Assembly: GCA_017853815.1 (NCBI GenBank)
Contig: JAFMIT010000094.1
Span: 1 to 6,218, forward strand
DNA length: 6,218 bases
From: Actinomycetota bacterium
GTDB taxonomy: Bacteria; Actinomycetota; Actinomycetes; S36-B12; UBA5976
Reading direction: 5' to 3'
Both the position numbers and the translations under genes were made by a program. Below are positions 1 through 5,749 of this stretch, in pieces. Numbering within the stretch: the stretch's first letter is position 1; each line of letters starts with the position of its first letter. Below the pieces are notes generated by a model. It was not told where the DNA came from. It saw only the letters and a list, made by a program, of their open reading frames with translations, and made no database searches.

Positions 1-454
1 GCTCCGGTTTGAGTCGCTCGGCGACAGTCATCACAGTTCCGTACCTTTGAGTCATGGCAGCTGCCGCCACATCCCATGAACCAGAATGAGTCGCAGCGAA
101 CATCACTCCACGCCCGTTAGCGAGCGCGGAGTCAATATGTTCGGCACCTTCGAGTCGCGTCCGTCTGCGAATCTCCTCATCACTGAGGTTGGTGAGAACA
201 AACATCTCACACCAATAATGAAAATAGGACTGCAAAGCTTCGCGCGATAGTTCTCGAACCTCATTTGTGTCCGGCGCTTTGCCAGTTACGCGGCTGAGAT
301 TGAATTCCAGACGTCGAACCTGATTGCCGTGACTTAGCCAGATCATGTGAGCGACTCCAGCAAAGATTTTGCGCAGAACGTGTTCGGGGACATGCGCACC
401 GGCCCACCATGCACAACGAAAAGCTGCGTAGGTGACAAACTCTTTCAAAGTCAC
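1..454 (-). CDS. patA: PatA-like phosphatidylinositol mannoside acyltransferase, N-terminal part (3' end outside window)
   Basis: This reading frame enters from a GTG start and is still open at base 1, giving 151 codons. It belongs to the LpxL/HtrB-like lysophospholipid acyltransferase superfamily. The HX4D catalytic signature is visible as HSGSWD, with His123 and Asp128, in the context FAATHSGSWDVAAAA. VAERLKPE follows, as is common in this family. In mycobacteria PatA moves an acyl chain from acyl-CoA to a mannose of PIM on the inner membrane face, and its His/Asp pair lies at nearly the same residue numbers, which supports the GTG start. The GTG shares four bases with the pgsA stop (GTGA), so translation is probably coupled; no good Shine-Dalgarno is seen. 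A TTG at codon 3 is the only close alternative start. The later catalytic Glu and the C-terminus lie outside the window. The PIM role is inferred from motif plus the neighbouring PIP synthase; a generic lipid acyltransferase is the alternative. Confidence 0.87.
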   Translation of the reverse strand, partial: MTLKEFVTYAAFRCAWWAGAHVPEHVLRKIFAGVAHMIWLSHGNQVRRLEFNLSRVTGKAPDTNEVRELSREALQSYFHYWCEMFVLTNLSDEEIRRRTRLEGAEHIDSALANGRGVMFAATHSGSWDVAAAAMTQRYGTVMTVAERLKPE

Positions 455-1053
455 GCGCTGACACCCGTGCGAACCGCATTGAGGCGTTGGAAGACGGTGA
501 ACGCGTTCAAGATTGCGAGCACATACAAAGAAGCTGCGATCGATTGAGTCACTCCAAAACCTGCAAACACACCCGCGACACCGACGACAAACAGTCTTTC
601 GCTTCGTTCCATGAGTCCTACCTTGCACGAAATCTGCAAGGACTCTGCCTTGGCGCGGATATACGGGATGAGACCCGTCGCCGCTAGGGCCACCATGCCA
701 GCAATTAGCGCAGGACTATCTCCCTGCGACTGAACGTACAGAAGCATTGAGGAGATGATGGCAGCATCAGTCACTCTGTCCATGACGCTGTCGAGGAAGC
801 TTCCCCAGGCACTGGTGTTGCCCGACAGCCTTGCCATCGTGCCGTCCAGCAAGTCTCCAAACACCATAGGCGCACAAAGGAGCATGCCCCAACCAAACAA
901 ACCGCGTGACCACGTGGCCAACACGATGGCAGAGACCATCAAAGACGCAGTGACGGTGACGACATTCGGAGTCAGGCCAACTTTCAACAGCGCACGAGCC
1001 ACAGGATCGACAACGTTAGATGCAATGGCACGAGCTCTGGCGTTATCAAGCAT
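451..1053 (-). CDS. pgsA: phosphatidylinositol-phosphate synthase (CDP-alcohol phosphatidyltransferase)
   Basis: This 200-residue integral membrane enzyme should join CDP-diacylglycerol with inositol 1-phosphate to make phosphatidylinositol phosphate, precursor of PI and PIMs. The complete CDP-alcohol phosphotransferase signature DxxDGxxAR-x8-GxxxDxxxD is present: Asp67, Asp70, Gly71, Ala74, Arg75, Gly84, Asp88 and Asp92. Several hydrophobic helices surround it. PYIRAKAES and GLMERSERL further on match the basic/ERxER segments of actinobacterial PIP synthases, which favours this over glycerol-phosphate PgsA or cardiolipin synthase. The symbol follows mycobacterial pgsA1. The ATG overlaps the HIT stop by eight bases (ATGCTTGA). 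An AGAGG at 1063-1067 lies nine bases upstream, inside the HIT gene. Its own stop overlaps the acyltransferase start. The length is usual for the family and nothing is missing. Substrate is inferred from motifs and context. Confidence 0.92.
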   Translation of the reverse strand: MLDNARARAIASNVVDPVARALLKVGLTPNVVTVTASLMVSAIVLATWSRGLFGWGMLLCAPMVFGDLLDGTMARLSGNTSAWGSFLDSVMDRVTDAAIISSMLLYVQSQGDSPALIAGMVALAATGLIPYIRAKAESLQISCKVGLMERSERLFVVGVAGVFAGFGVTQSIAASLYVLAILNAFTVFQRLNAVRTGVSA

Positions 1054-1546
1054 CGGGCCATGCCTCTGCCAATAGGCGTCGAGTTTCGCTCAGAAGTTGA
1101 GGCATCACTTTGGTGCTGCCAATCACTGGCATGAAGTTCGCATCACCACTCCAGCGAGGAACCACATGCTGGTGCAGATGACCAGCAATTCCAGCACCCG
1201 CGAGTGACCCTTGATTAAGGCCGATGTTGAACCCATGTGCTCCAGAAACCTGACGAATCACCCGCATGCATGTCTGCGTCAAATGGGCAATCTCGAGGAC
1301 CTCTTCATCGGTCGCTTCGGTGTAATCCGCGACGTGACGGTAGGGACAAATCAGCACATGACCGGTGTTGTACGGGTACAAGTTGAGAACGACAAAACTC
1401 GTCGCTCCGCGGTAGACAATGTGGCCTGACTCATCGTCGCCGCCTGGCAATCGACAAAAAGGACAATCGTCTTCATGGGGAGCAGCGCCAGCTCGGATGT
1501 ACTCAATCCGATGCGGCGCCCATAGTCGCTCCCACGCTTCAGTCAT
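1046..1546 (-). CDS. HIT-family hydrolase, AP4A phosphorylase-like
   Basis: This 166-residue cytoplasmic histidine triad protein has the HxHxHxx active site as His123-Leu-His125-Gln-His127-Val-Val, followed by PRWSGDANFM. His127's equivalent forms the nucleotidyl intermediate in this superfamily's Fhit/GalT branch. The start WAPHRIEYI, a CPFC pair (Cys28, Cys31) and NLYPYNTGHVLICPYRH (residues 55-71) resemble the actinobacterial group that includes M. tuberculosis Rv2613c, described as a diadenosine tetraphosphate phosphorylase. The cysteine pair may help bind zinc, as in other bacterial HIT proteins. It starts five bases after the thrS stop and overlaps pgsA by eight bases, so it sits within one operon. 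ThrRS and other synthetases can make Ap4A as a side product, so clearing it is an attractive role here, but that is inference. A nucleoside phosphoramidase or other dinucleotide hydrolase is possible. Confidence 0.9.
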   Translation of the reverse strand: MTEAWERLWAPHRIEYIRAGAAPHEDDCPFCRLPGGDDESGHIVYRGATSFVVLNLYPYNTGHVLICPYRHVADYTEATDEEVLEIAHLTQTCMRVIRQVSGAHGFNIGLNQGSLAGAGIAGHLHQHVVPRWSGDANFMPVIGSTKVMPQLLSETRRLLAEAWPDA

Positions 1547-1551
1547 GACAC

Positions 1552-3543
1552 TTACGAACGCTCTTCGATCGACTTCACAATTTCAGCAATCGCATCCGCA
1601 ATCGGGACACCATTCTTCTGCTCACCGTTTCGGTAGCGGAACGACACGGCGTTCTTCGACACGTCCTCGTCGCCGGCAATCAGCATGAACGGAACTTTTT
1701 GCTGCTGAGCATTACGAATCTTTTTCTGCATGCGCTCATCTGAGGCATCAACATCGACTCTGACTCCAGCTGCCTTGAGTTGCTTGGCGACTGATTGCAG
1801 GTAGTCAATGTGCACCTCGCCAATCGGGATGCCCACGACTTGCACTGGTGCCAACCACGCAGGGAAGGCGCCTGCATAATGCTCAACCAAGACGCCGAAG
1901 AACCGTTCAATCGAACCGAACAAAGCGCGGTGAATCATGATTGGACGCTGCCGGCTTCCATCTGGCGCGGTGTATTCAAGCTCGAAACGCTGCGGCATTT
2001 GGAAATCCAACTGAATGGTGGACATCTGCCAAGTACGACCGATGGCGTCTTTAGCCTGAACACTGATCTTGGGACCATAAAACGCTGCGCCGCCTGGATC
2101 AGGTACGAGCTGAAGTCCGCTGGACTCGGCCGCAGCAGCAAGAGCTGCGGTTGCTTCTTCCCAATCCTCGTCGCTGCCTACCGACTTCTCAGGATCTCGC
2201 GTCGAGAGCTCGAGATAAAAGTCATTGAGACCGTAATCGCGCAGCAGGTCGAGAACGAAGGTGAGGAGATTCTTCAGCTCGTCTTGCATCTGTTCGCGAG
2301 TGCAATAGATATGTGCGTCGTCCTGCGTCATGCCGCGGACGCGAGTGAGTCCATGGATGACACCGCTCTTCTCGTAGCGGTATACCGAGCCGAATTCAAA
2401 AAGTCGCAGCGGGAGTTCACGGTAGGAACGTCCGCGGGATTCGAAGATGAGGCAGTGGAAGGGGCAATTCATCGGCTTGAGGTAGTAGTCCTGAGCCGGC
2501 TTCTTGACGTTACCTTCGGCATCGAGTTCTTCGTCGAGCTTCATCGGCGGGAACATGCCATCTTTGTAGAAACCTAAGTGGCCTGACGTCTCGAAGAGAT
2601 TTGCCTTCGTGATGTGTGGGCTGTACACAAACTCGTAATCGGCGGCTTCGTGCTTCTTTCGGCTGTAATCCTCCATGGCCCGTCGAACGATTCCGCCCTT
2701 CGGATGGAAGACTGCAAGACCGCTGCCGATGGCGTCAGGGAAAGAAAAGAGATCAAGCTCGGTGCCGAGTCGACGGTGATCACGGCGCTCAGCTTCTGCG
2801 ATGGCGTCGAGGTGAGCACGCAAATCGTCTTTCGATGGCCACGCAGTGCCATATAAACGCTGCAACTGGGGGTTCTTGTCGTTGCCGCGCCAATACGCGG
2901 CAGAGGTGCGCATCAGTTTGAAGGCGTTGGACGGGATGTACCTAGTGTCTGGCACATGAGGACCTCGGCAGAGGTCACCCCAACACTTCTCACCTGTCTT
3001 GGCATCGAGGTTGTCATAAATGGTGAGCTCCGCGCCGCCAACTTCCATGACGTCTGCGTCGGCGCCGCCCTTGATGCCAATCAGCTCAACCTTAAAAGGC
3101 TCGTTCGCAAGTTCAACGAGCGCATCTGCTTCGGTGGTGACGCGGCGGCTGAACCGCTGACCACTCTTCACAATCTCGACCATGCGTTTTTCGATGGCCT
3201 CGATGTCTTCTGGAGTGAACGGCGATTCGGTCTTGAAGTCGTAGTAGAAACCGTCTTTGATCGGAGGTCCGATGCCCAGCCGGGTCTGGGGATAGAGATC
3301 CTGCACAGCCTGAGCCGCGACGTGCGCGGTTGAGTGGCGAAGCACTGCCAAACCTTCAGGAGTCGAAATGCCGACAGCCTCAACTACGTCGCCTTCGCTC
3401 AGCGGCGTGGCGAGATCGCGAAGTTCACCGTTGATGCGTGCGACCACAACTGTCCGCTGAGTTGATCCAACGACGTCGTAGGCGGTGGCACCCGCTTCAA
3501 CTGAAGTGGCTTCACCGTTGACGGTGACTGACAAGGCTGACAT
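1552..3543 (-). CDS. thrS: threonyl-tRNA synthetase (class II)
   Basis: This cytoplasmic enzyme charges tRNA-Thr with threonine and edits Ser-tRNA-Thr. In order, it has an N-terminal TGS domain (about 1-62), then the editing/SAD domain with HSTAH (His70, His74) and CRGPH (Cys192, His196). The class II core follows, with motif 2 around RLFEFGSVYRYE (380-391) and motif 3 IHRALFGSIERF (537-548). Zinc ligands expected for threonine selection are Cys360 in MNCPFH, His411 and His538. The C-terminal anticodon-binding domain starts near PVQVVGIPI (566). At 663 residues it is full length. I chose ATG 3543 because GGGAAAG lies nine bases upstream; the frame also has an in-frame TTG at 3561 with no ribosome site, giving six extra residues. 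It is followed five bases later by the HIT gene. There is no room upstream for a T-box leader. Nothing is degraded or missing. Confidence 0.98.
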   Translation of the reverse strand: MSALSVTVNGEATSVEAGATAYDVVGSTQRTVVVARINGELRDLATPLSEGDVVEAVGISTPEGLAVLRHSTAHVAAQAVQDLYPQTRLGIGPPIKDGFYYDFKTESPFTPEDIEAIEKRMVEIVKSGQRFSRRVTTEADALVELANEPFKVELIGIKGGADADVMEVGGAELTIYDNLDAKTGEKCWGDLCRGPHVPDTRYIPSNAFKLMRTSAAYWRGNDKNPQLQRLYGTAWPSKDDLRAHLDAIAEAERRDHRRLGTELDLFSFPDAIGSGLAVFHPKGGIVRRAMEDYSRKKHEAADYEFVYSPHITKANLFETSGHLGFYKDGMFPPMKLDEELDAEGNVKKPAQDYYLKPMNCPFHCLIFESRGRSYRELPLRLFEFGSVYRYEKSGVIHGLTRVRGMTQDDAHIYCTREQMQDELKNLLTFVLDLLRDYGLNDFYLELSTRDPEKSVGSDEDWEEATAALAAAAESSGLQLVPDPGGAAFYGPKISVQAKDAIGRTWQMSTIQLDFQMPQRFELEYTAPDGSRQRPIMIHRALFGSIERFFGVLVEHYAGAFPAWLAPVQVVGIPIGEVHIDYLQSVAKQLKAAGVRVDVDASDERMQKKIRNAQQQKVPFMLIAGDEDVSKNAVSFRYRNGEQKNGVPIADAIAEIVKSIEERS

Positions 3544-3552
3544 TGTGTATCG

Positions 3553-3559
3553 CTTTCCC
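3553..3559 (-). promoter_or_regulatory. thrS ribosome binding site, decides the start
   Basis: GGGAAAG lies nine bases before ATG 3543. It overlaps the alternative TTG at 3561, which itself has no purine-rich element in front. This favours the shorter ThrRS beginning MSALSVTV. The spacing is slightly long and the match to AGGAGG is moderate. Confidence 0.55.
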
Positions 3560-3576
3560 AAGAACTAACGAAGGCA

Positions 3577-3598
3577 AGGCTACCGCTAGGGCTGGCCT
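3577..3598 (-). other. weak imperfect hairpin in the amylase-thrS spacer
   Basis: In the spacer between the amylase stop and thrS, the minus strand can pair AGGC with GCCT and then GCC with GGT around a CTAGC loop, with unpaired bases between the two short helices. No T-run follows, so it is not a convincing intrinsic terminator. I also saw no clear -35/-10 pair for thrS in this spacer. It could be a weak attenuating structure or chance. Read-through from the amylase into thrS therefore remains possible. Confidence 0.2.
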
Positions 3599-3621
3599 AA
3601 ACGCCGCCCACATCTCTCCAA

Positions 3622-5238
3622 CTACGAGACGGTGATGGTGATCTTGGCTCCAGCGCCGCCGCGAGCCGCGGTCGCGCGAATAACTGCCGTACCAGCGCCA
3701 ACAGCGCGGATCGTGCCGTCAGCCGAAACGCTGACCACCTTCGGCCGCGACGATTTCCACGTGACGAAGTTGTCAGTCACCACTGCTGGCGTGAACACTG
3801 GCGAGAGCTGACGGACCGCCCCGCGTTGCAGCTTCATGAGCGGACTACCCAGCGACAGTGACTTGATTTCTACGGTGGGCGCATTTGAGACATCAGACGT
3901 CAGTACTCGATATTTCCAGGCCCCTAGTCGAACCTGATTCGTCGTTCGCAGACGAATCTTGATTCCGGAGATGACATCTTTGTAATAGCCAGCAAAAGTG
4001 CCAGCGTTGAAACTAAAGCTTTTGGTGACATCTGCGGCGTTGATGACAGTGACAACTTTGTCGCCACCACCGGCCCGGCCAAAAACGAACGACGCTGAGT
4101 TCGAAGATTTCAGGGTCGCGAAACTGCCGCGAGCTGCACCAACATTCAAAGCAGCGTTGTCATGTTTCAGAGCATTGAGCTTCGGGTACAGAGCAAGCGT
4201 TTTTGCATTCCAGTCGATTTGATCTTTGTCGAAGAACGAAAGGCGGCGATCCAGCCCAATCTCTTGGCCGTTGTAGATGAGCGGCATTCCGGGCAGTGTG
4301 TATGTCAGCACCGCCATGGCATTTGCGGCCGATCCATAGCGTTCGTATTCGGTTCCATTCCAGGAATTCTCGTCATGGTTCGTAATGAAGTTCATGGAAA
4401 AGCTGTTAGCTGGATACGACTGCAGATTCCAAGCCGCCATGTCCTGAATCACAGCAGGGCTGTCGCCACTGTTCACGAGCCCTCGCATATTTGATTGGAG
4501 CTCCCAACCGTAGTTTGCGTGGAACGCAGAGTTGAGCAATCCCAGGTCGTCACCATTCTCTGCGAGCATGAAGACTGGCTTGATGGCATCAAGTTCGGCC
4601 TTGGTTGACTCCCAGAAATCGCGTGGGACGGCACCTGCGACATCGCAACGGAAACCATCGATGCCAAAAGTGGAAACCCAGTACTTCATTGCGTCGGTCA
4701 TGGCTCGTCGCATGGACGCATTCCCATAATTCAGGTCTGCGACATCTGTCCAGTCTGTGCCACTTGGCCAAATCACGTTGCCGTTTCGATCTTGGGTGTA
4801 CCAATCTTTATGGGCGAGCAACCAAGGGTTGTCCCAGCCAGAGTGGTTCGCCACCCAGTCGATAATCACCTTCATGCCTTGAGCATGCGCAGCGTCCACA
4901 AGCGCCTGAAAATCCTGCGCGGTCCCGTAACTCGGATTGATTTCGGTGTAGTTGCCCACGGAGTACGGAGAACCTAACGAGCCTTTGCGATTGACCAAAG
5001 AGATGGGGTGAATAGGCATTAACCACAAGATGTCCACGCCGAGAGACTTCAGACGCGGAATGGCGTTCTCAACGGCCTTGAAATTTCCAGCAGGCGAGAA
5101 TTGACGCACGTTGACTTCGTAAATCACGGCGTTCTCCGCCCACTGAGGAAGCGTCGAGTTCACCGCAGAGCTGCCAGGAGCAACGAACACTGTCGCGGCC
5201 AGAAGAAGGACTACCGCTGAAGCAAACTTCTTAATCAT
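3622..5238 (-). CDS. secreted GH13 alpha-amylase-family glycoside hydrolase with C-terminal Big_2 domain
   Basis: This 538-residue protein starts with a Sec signal peptide: MIKK, a hydrophobic stretch to about residue 20, and a likely cut after SSA (25/26). A GH13 (beta/alpha)8 domain covers about 35-360. Conserved region I is DWVANH (127-132) and region II is GFRCD with nucleophile Asp199. The acid/base is Glu227 in MLAENGDD, and region IV is NHDEN with Asp289, so all catalytic residues are intact. A beta-rich domain C follows (about 365-447). The end (about 455-538) is a bacterial Ig-like group 2 domain, with VTWKSSRPKVVSVSADG and AVGAGTAVIRA typical. It should cut or rearrange alpha-glucans outside the cell; exact substrate and subfamily are unknown. 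No LPxTG or membrane anchor is seen. The gene starts 23 bases after tRNA-Val and is followed about 80 bases later by thrS. GAGAGG, six bases upstream, supports the ATG. It is unrelated in function to its housekeeping neighbours. Confidence 0.95.
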   Translation of the reverse strand: MIKKFASAVVLLLAATVFVAPGSSAVNSTLPQWAENAVIYEVNVRQFSPAGNFKAVENAIPRLKSLGVDILWLMPIHPISLVNRKGSLGSPYSVGNYTEINPSYGTAQDFQALVDAAHAQGMKVIIDWVANHSGWDNPWLLAHKDWYTQDRNGNVIWPSGTDWTDVADLNYGNASMRRAMTDAMKYWVSTFGIDGFRCDVAGAVPRDFWESTKAELDAIKPVFMLAENGDDLGLLNSAFHANYGWELQSNMRGLVNSGDSPAVIQDMAAWNLQSYPANSFSMNFITNHDENSWNGTEYERYGSAANAMAVLTYTLPGMPLIYNGQEIGLDRRLSFFDKDQIDWNAKTLALYPKLNALKHDNAALNVGAARGSFATLKSSNSASFVFGRAGGGDKVVTVINAADVTKSFSFNAGTFAGYYKDVISGIKIRLRTTNQVRLGAWKYRVLTSDVSNAPTVEIKSLSLGSPLMKLQRGAVRQLSPVFTPAVVTDNFVTWKSSRPKVVSVSADGTIRAVGAGTAVIRATAARGGAGAKITITVS

Positions 5239-5239
5239 G

Positions 5240-5259
5240 AGTGGCCTCTCAATGGCACT
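5240..5259 (-). promoter_or_regulatory. amylase ribosome binding site within a small potential hairpin
   Basis: GAGAGG (5245-5250) sits six bases before the amylase ATG. The flanks AGTGCC (5254-5259) and GGCCACT (5240-5246) can form a six-pair stem with one bulged C and the loop ATTGAGA. This places GAGA in the loop and the last GG in the stem, one base before the start codon. The ribosome site is clear; a regulatory role for the hairpin is only inferred. Confidence 0.5.
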
Positions 5260-5261
5260 TG

Positions 5262-5337
5262 TGGTGGGCGATACTGGAATCGAACCAGTGACCTCTTCGG
5301 TGTGAACGAAGCGCTCTAACCCCTGAGCTAATCGCCC
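5262..5337 (-). tRNA. tRNA-Val, anticodon CAC
   Basis: A complete 76-base cloverleaf can be drawn by hand. The acceptor stem GGGCGAT/ATCGCCC has seven pairs. The D arm is GCTC/GAGC with loop AGGGGTTA, and the anticodon stem is CTTCG/CGAAG with loop TTCACAC. The variable loop is AGGTC and the T arm is ACTGG/CCAGT around TTCGATT. The anticodon CAC (5302-5304) reads the valine codon GUG. The discriminator is A and the 3' CCA is encoded in the DNA. The gene lies 28 bases after the PGPGW gene and 23 bases before the amylase start, in the same direction, so a shared tRNA-mRNA transcript is likely. Confidence 0.97.
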
Positions 5338-5352
5338 GCAAGGAGCGACGGA

Positions 5353-5358
5353 ACTCTA
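5353..5358 (-). promoter_or_regulatory. possible -10 element for tRNA-Val
   Basis: TAGAGT fits the TANNNT form of a sigma-70-type -10 box and lies 15 bases before the tRNA 5' end, which would give a short leader. The -35 region would fall inside the last codons of the PGPGW gene, and no good TTGACA-like match is seen there. If real, it would also drive the amylase. Confidence 0.25.
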
Positions 5359-5365
5359 ACAGGGG

Positions 5366-5749
5366 CTAGTTCTTGTTCCGACGGCGCCGGAACCAGGCCA
5401 TGAAGCGATCAAGCAGACGCTGGAGCGGATCGCGCAAACGGTGTGCCCACGCGAATTCACTGCTCAGAATGACAAGACCTAGAAAAATCAGCGCCAGGCC
5501 TGGACCAGGCACACCAGGGATGGAGGTCAGCAAACCGACCGCCACAACAATCAGACCCGTCAACAAAATCACTGCGCGCCAAATGGCATGACGGGTTGGA
5601 GTGCGCCTACCCCACGCTTGCAAACGCAAGTGCCACGGCAATGCAGATTCCATGGCACCTTCAACATCGTCGACGAATTCTTCGGCGACATGCTCAATCT
5701 TGTCGCCAATCGAATCGTGATCGGAAAGATGGTGTTCTTTCTCAGTCAT
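5366..5749 (-). CDS. small two-helix membrane protein, PGPGW/TIGR02611 type
   Basis: This 127-residue protein of unknown function has an acidic, His-rich cytoplasmic-looking N-terminus (about 1-37) and a basic stretch (RRTPTRHAIWR). Two hydrophobic segments follow (about 56-77 and 84-102), separated by the turn IPGVPGPG (77-84). It closes with a strongly basic tail ending FRRRRNKN. The VPGPG turn with LALIFLGLVILSSEFAWA matches the putative transmembrane PGPGW family, whose role is not known; Leu-85 stands where the name would suggest Trp. The start is well supported: GAAGGAG lies four bases upstream, inside the aminotransferase gene, whose stop it overlaps by eight bases (ATGACTGA). It may be translationally coupled to that enzyme, but no functional link is evident. 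The family call is fairly sure; no function should be inferred from it. Confidence 0.85.
   Translation of the reverse strand: MTEKEHHLSDHDSIGDKIEHVAEEFVDDVEGAMESALPWHLRLQAWGRRTPTRHAIWRAVILLTGLIVVAVGLLTSIPGVPGPGLALIFLGLVILSSEFAWAHRLRDPLQRLLDRFMAWFRRRRNKN

Noticed and set aside
261..479. 72-codon minus-strand frame overlapping the end of pgsA
   Set aside because: The frame beginning at GTG 454 gives a clear PatA-like acyltransferase with HX4D, so this alternative frame is a shadow.
1795..2577. 260-codon open frame on the plus strand opposite thrS
   Set aside because: It lies wholly antisense to a clear, full-length ThrRS, shows no recognisable domain, and is explained by codon bias of the real gene.
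3544..3561. Longer ThrRS starting at TTG 3561 (MGKRYTM...)
   Set aside because: The TTG has no ribosome binding site, while ATG 3543 has GGGAAAG in front and gives the normal TGS-domain start.
3544..3621. T-box or other leader regulating thrS
   Set aside because: The spacer is too short for a T-box, and no T-box consensus or strong anti-terminator pairing is seen.
5262..5337. tRNA-Val as an integration (att) site for an island carrying the amylase
   Set aside because: I looked for a repeat of the tRNA 3' end near the far end of the amylase (about 3541-3640) and saw none. There is no integrase either.
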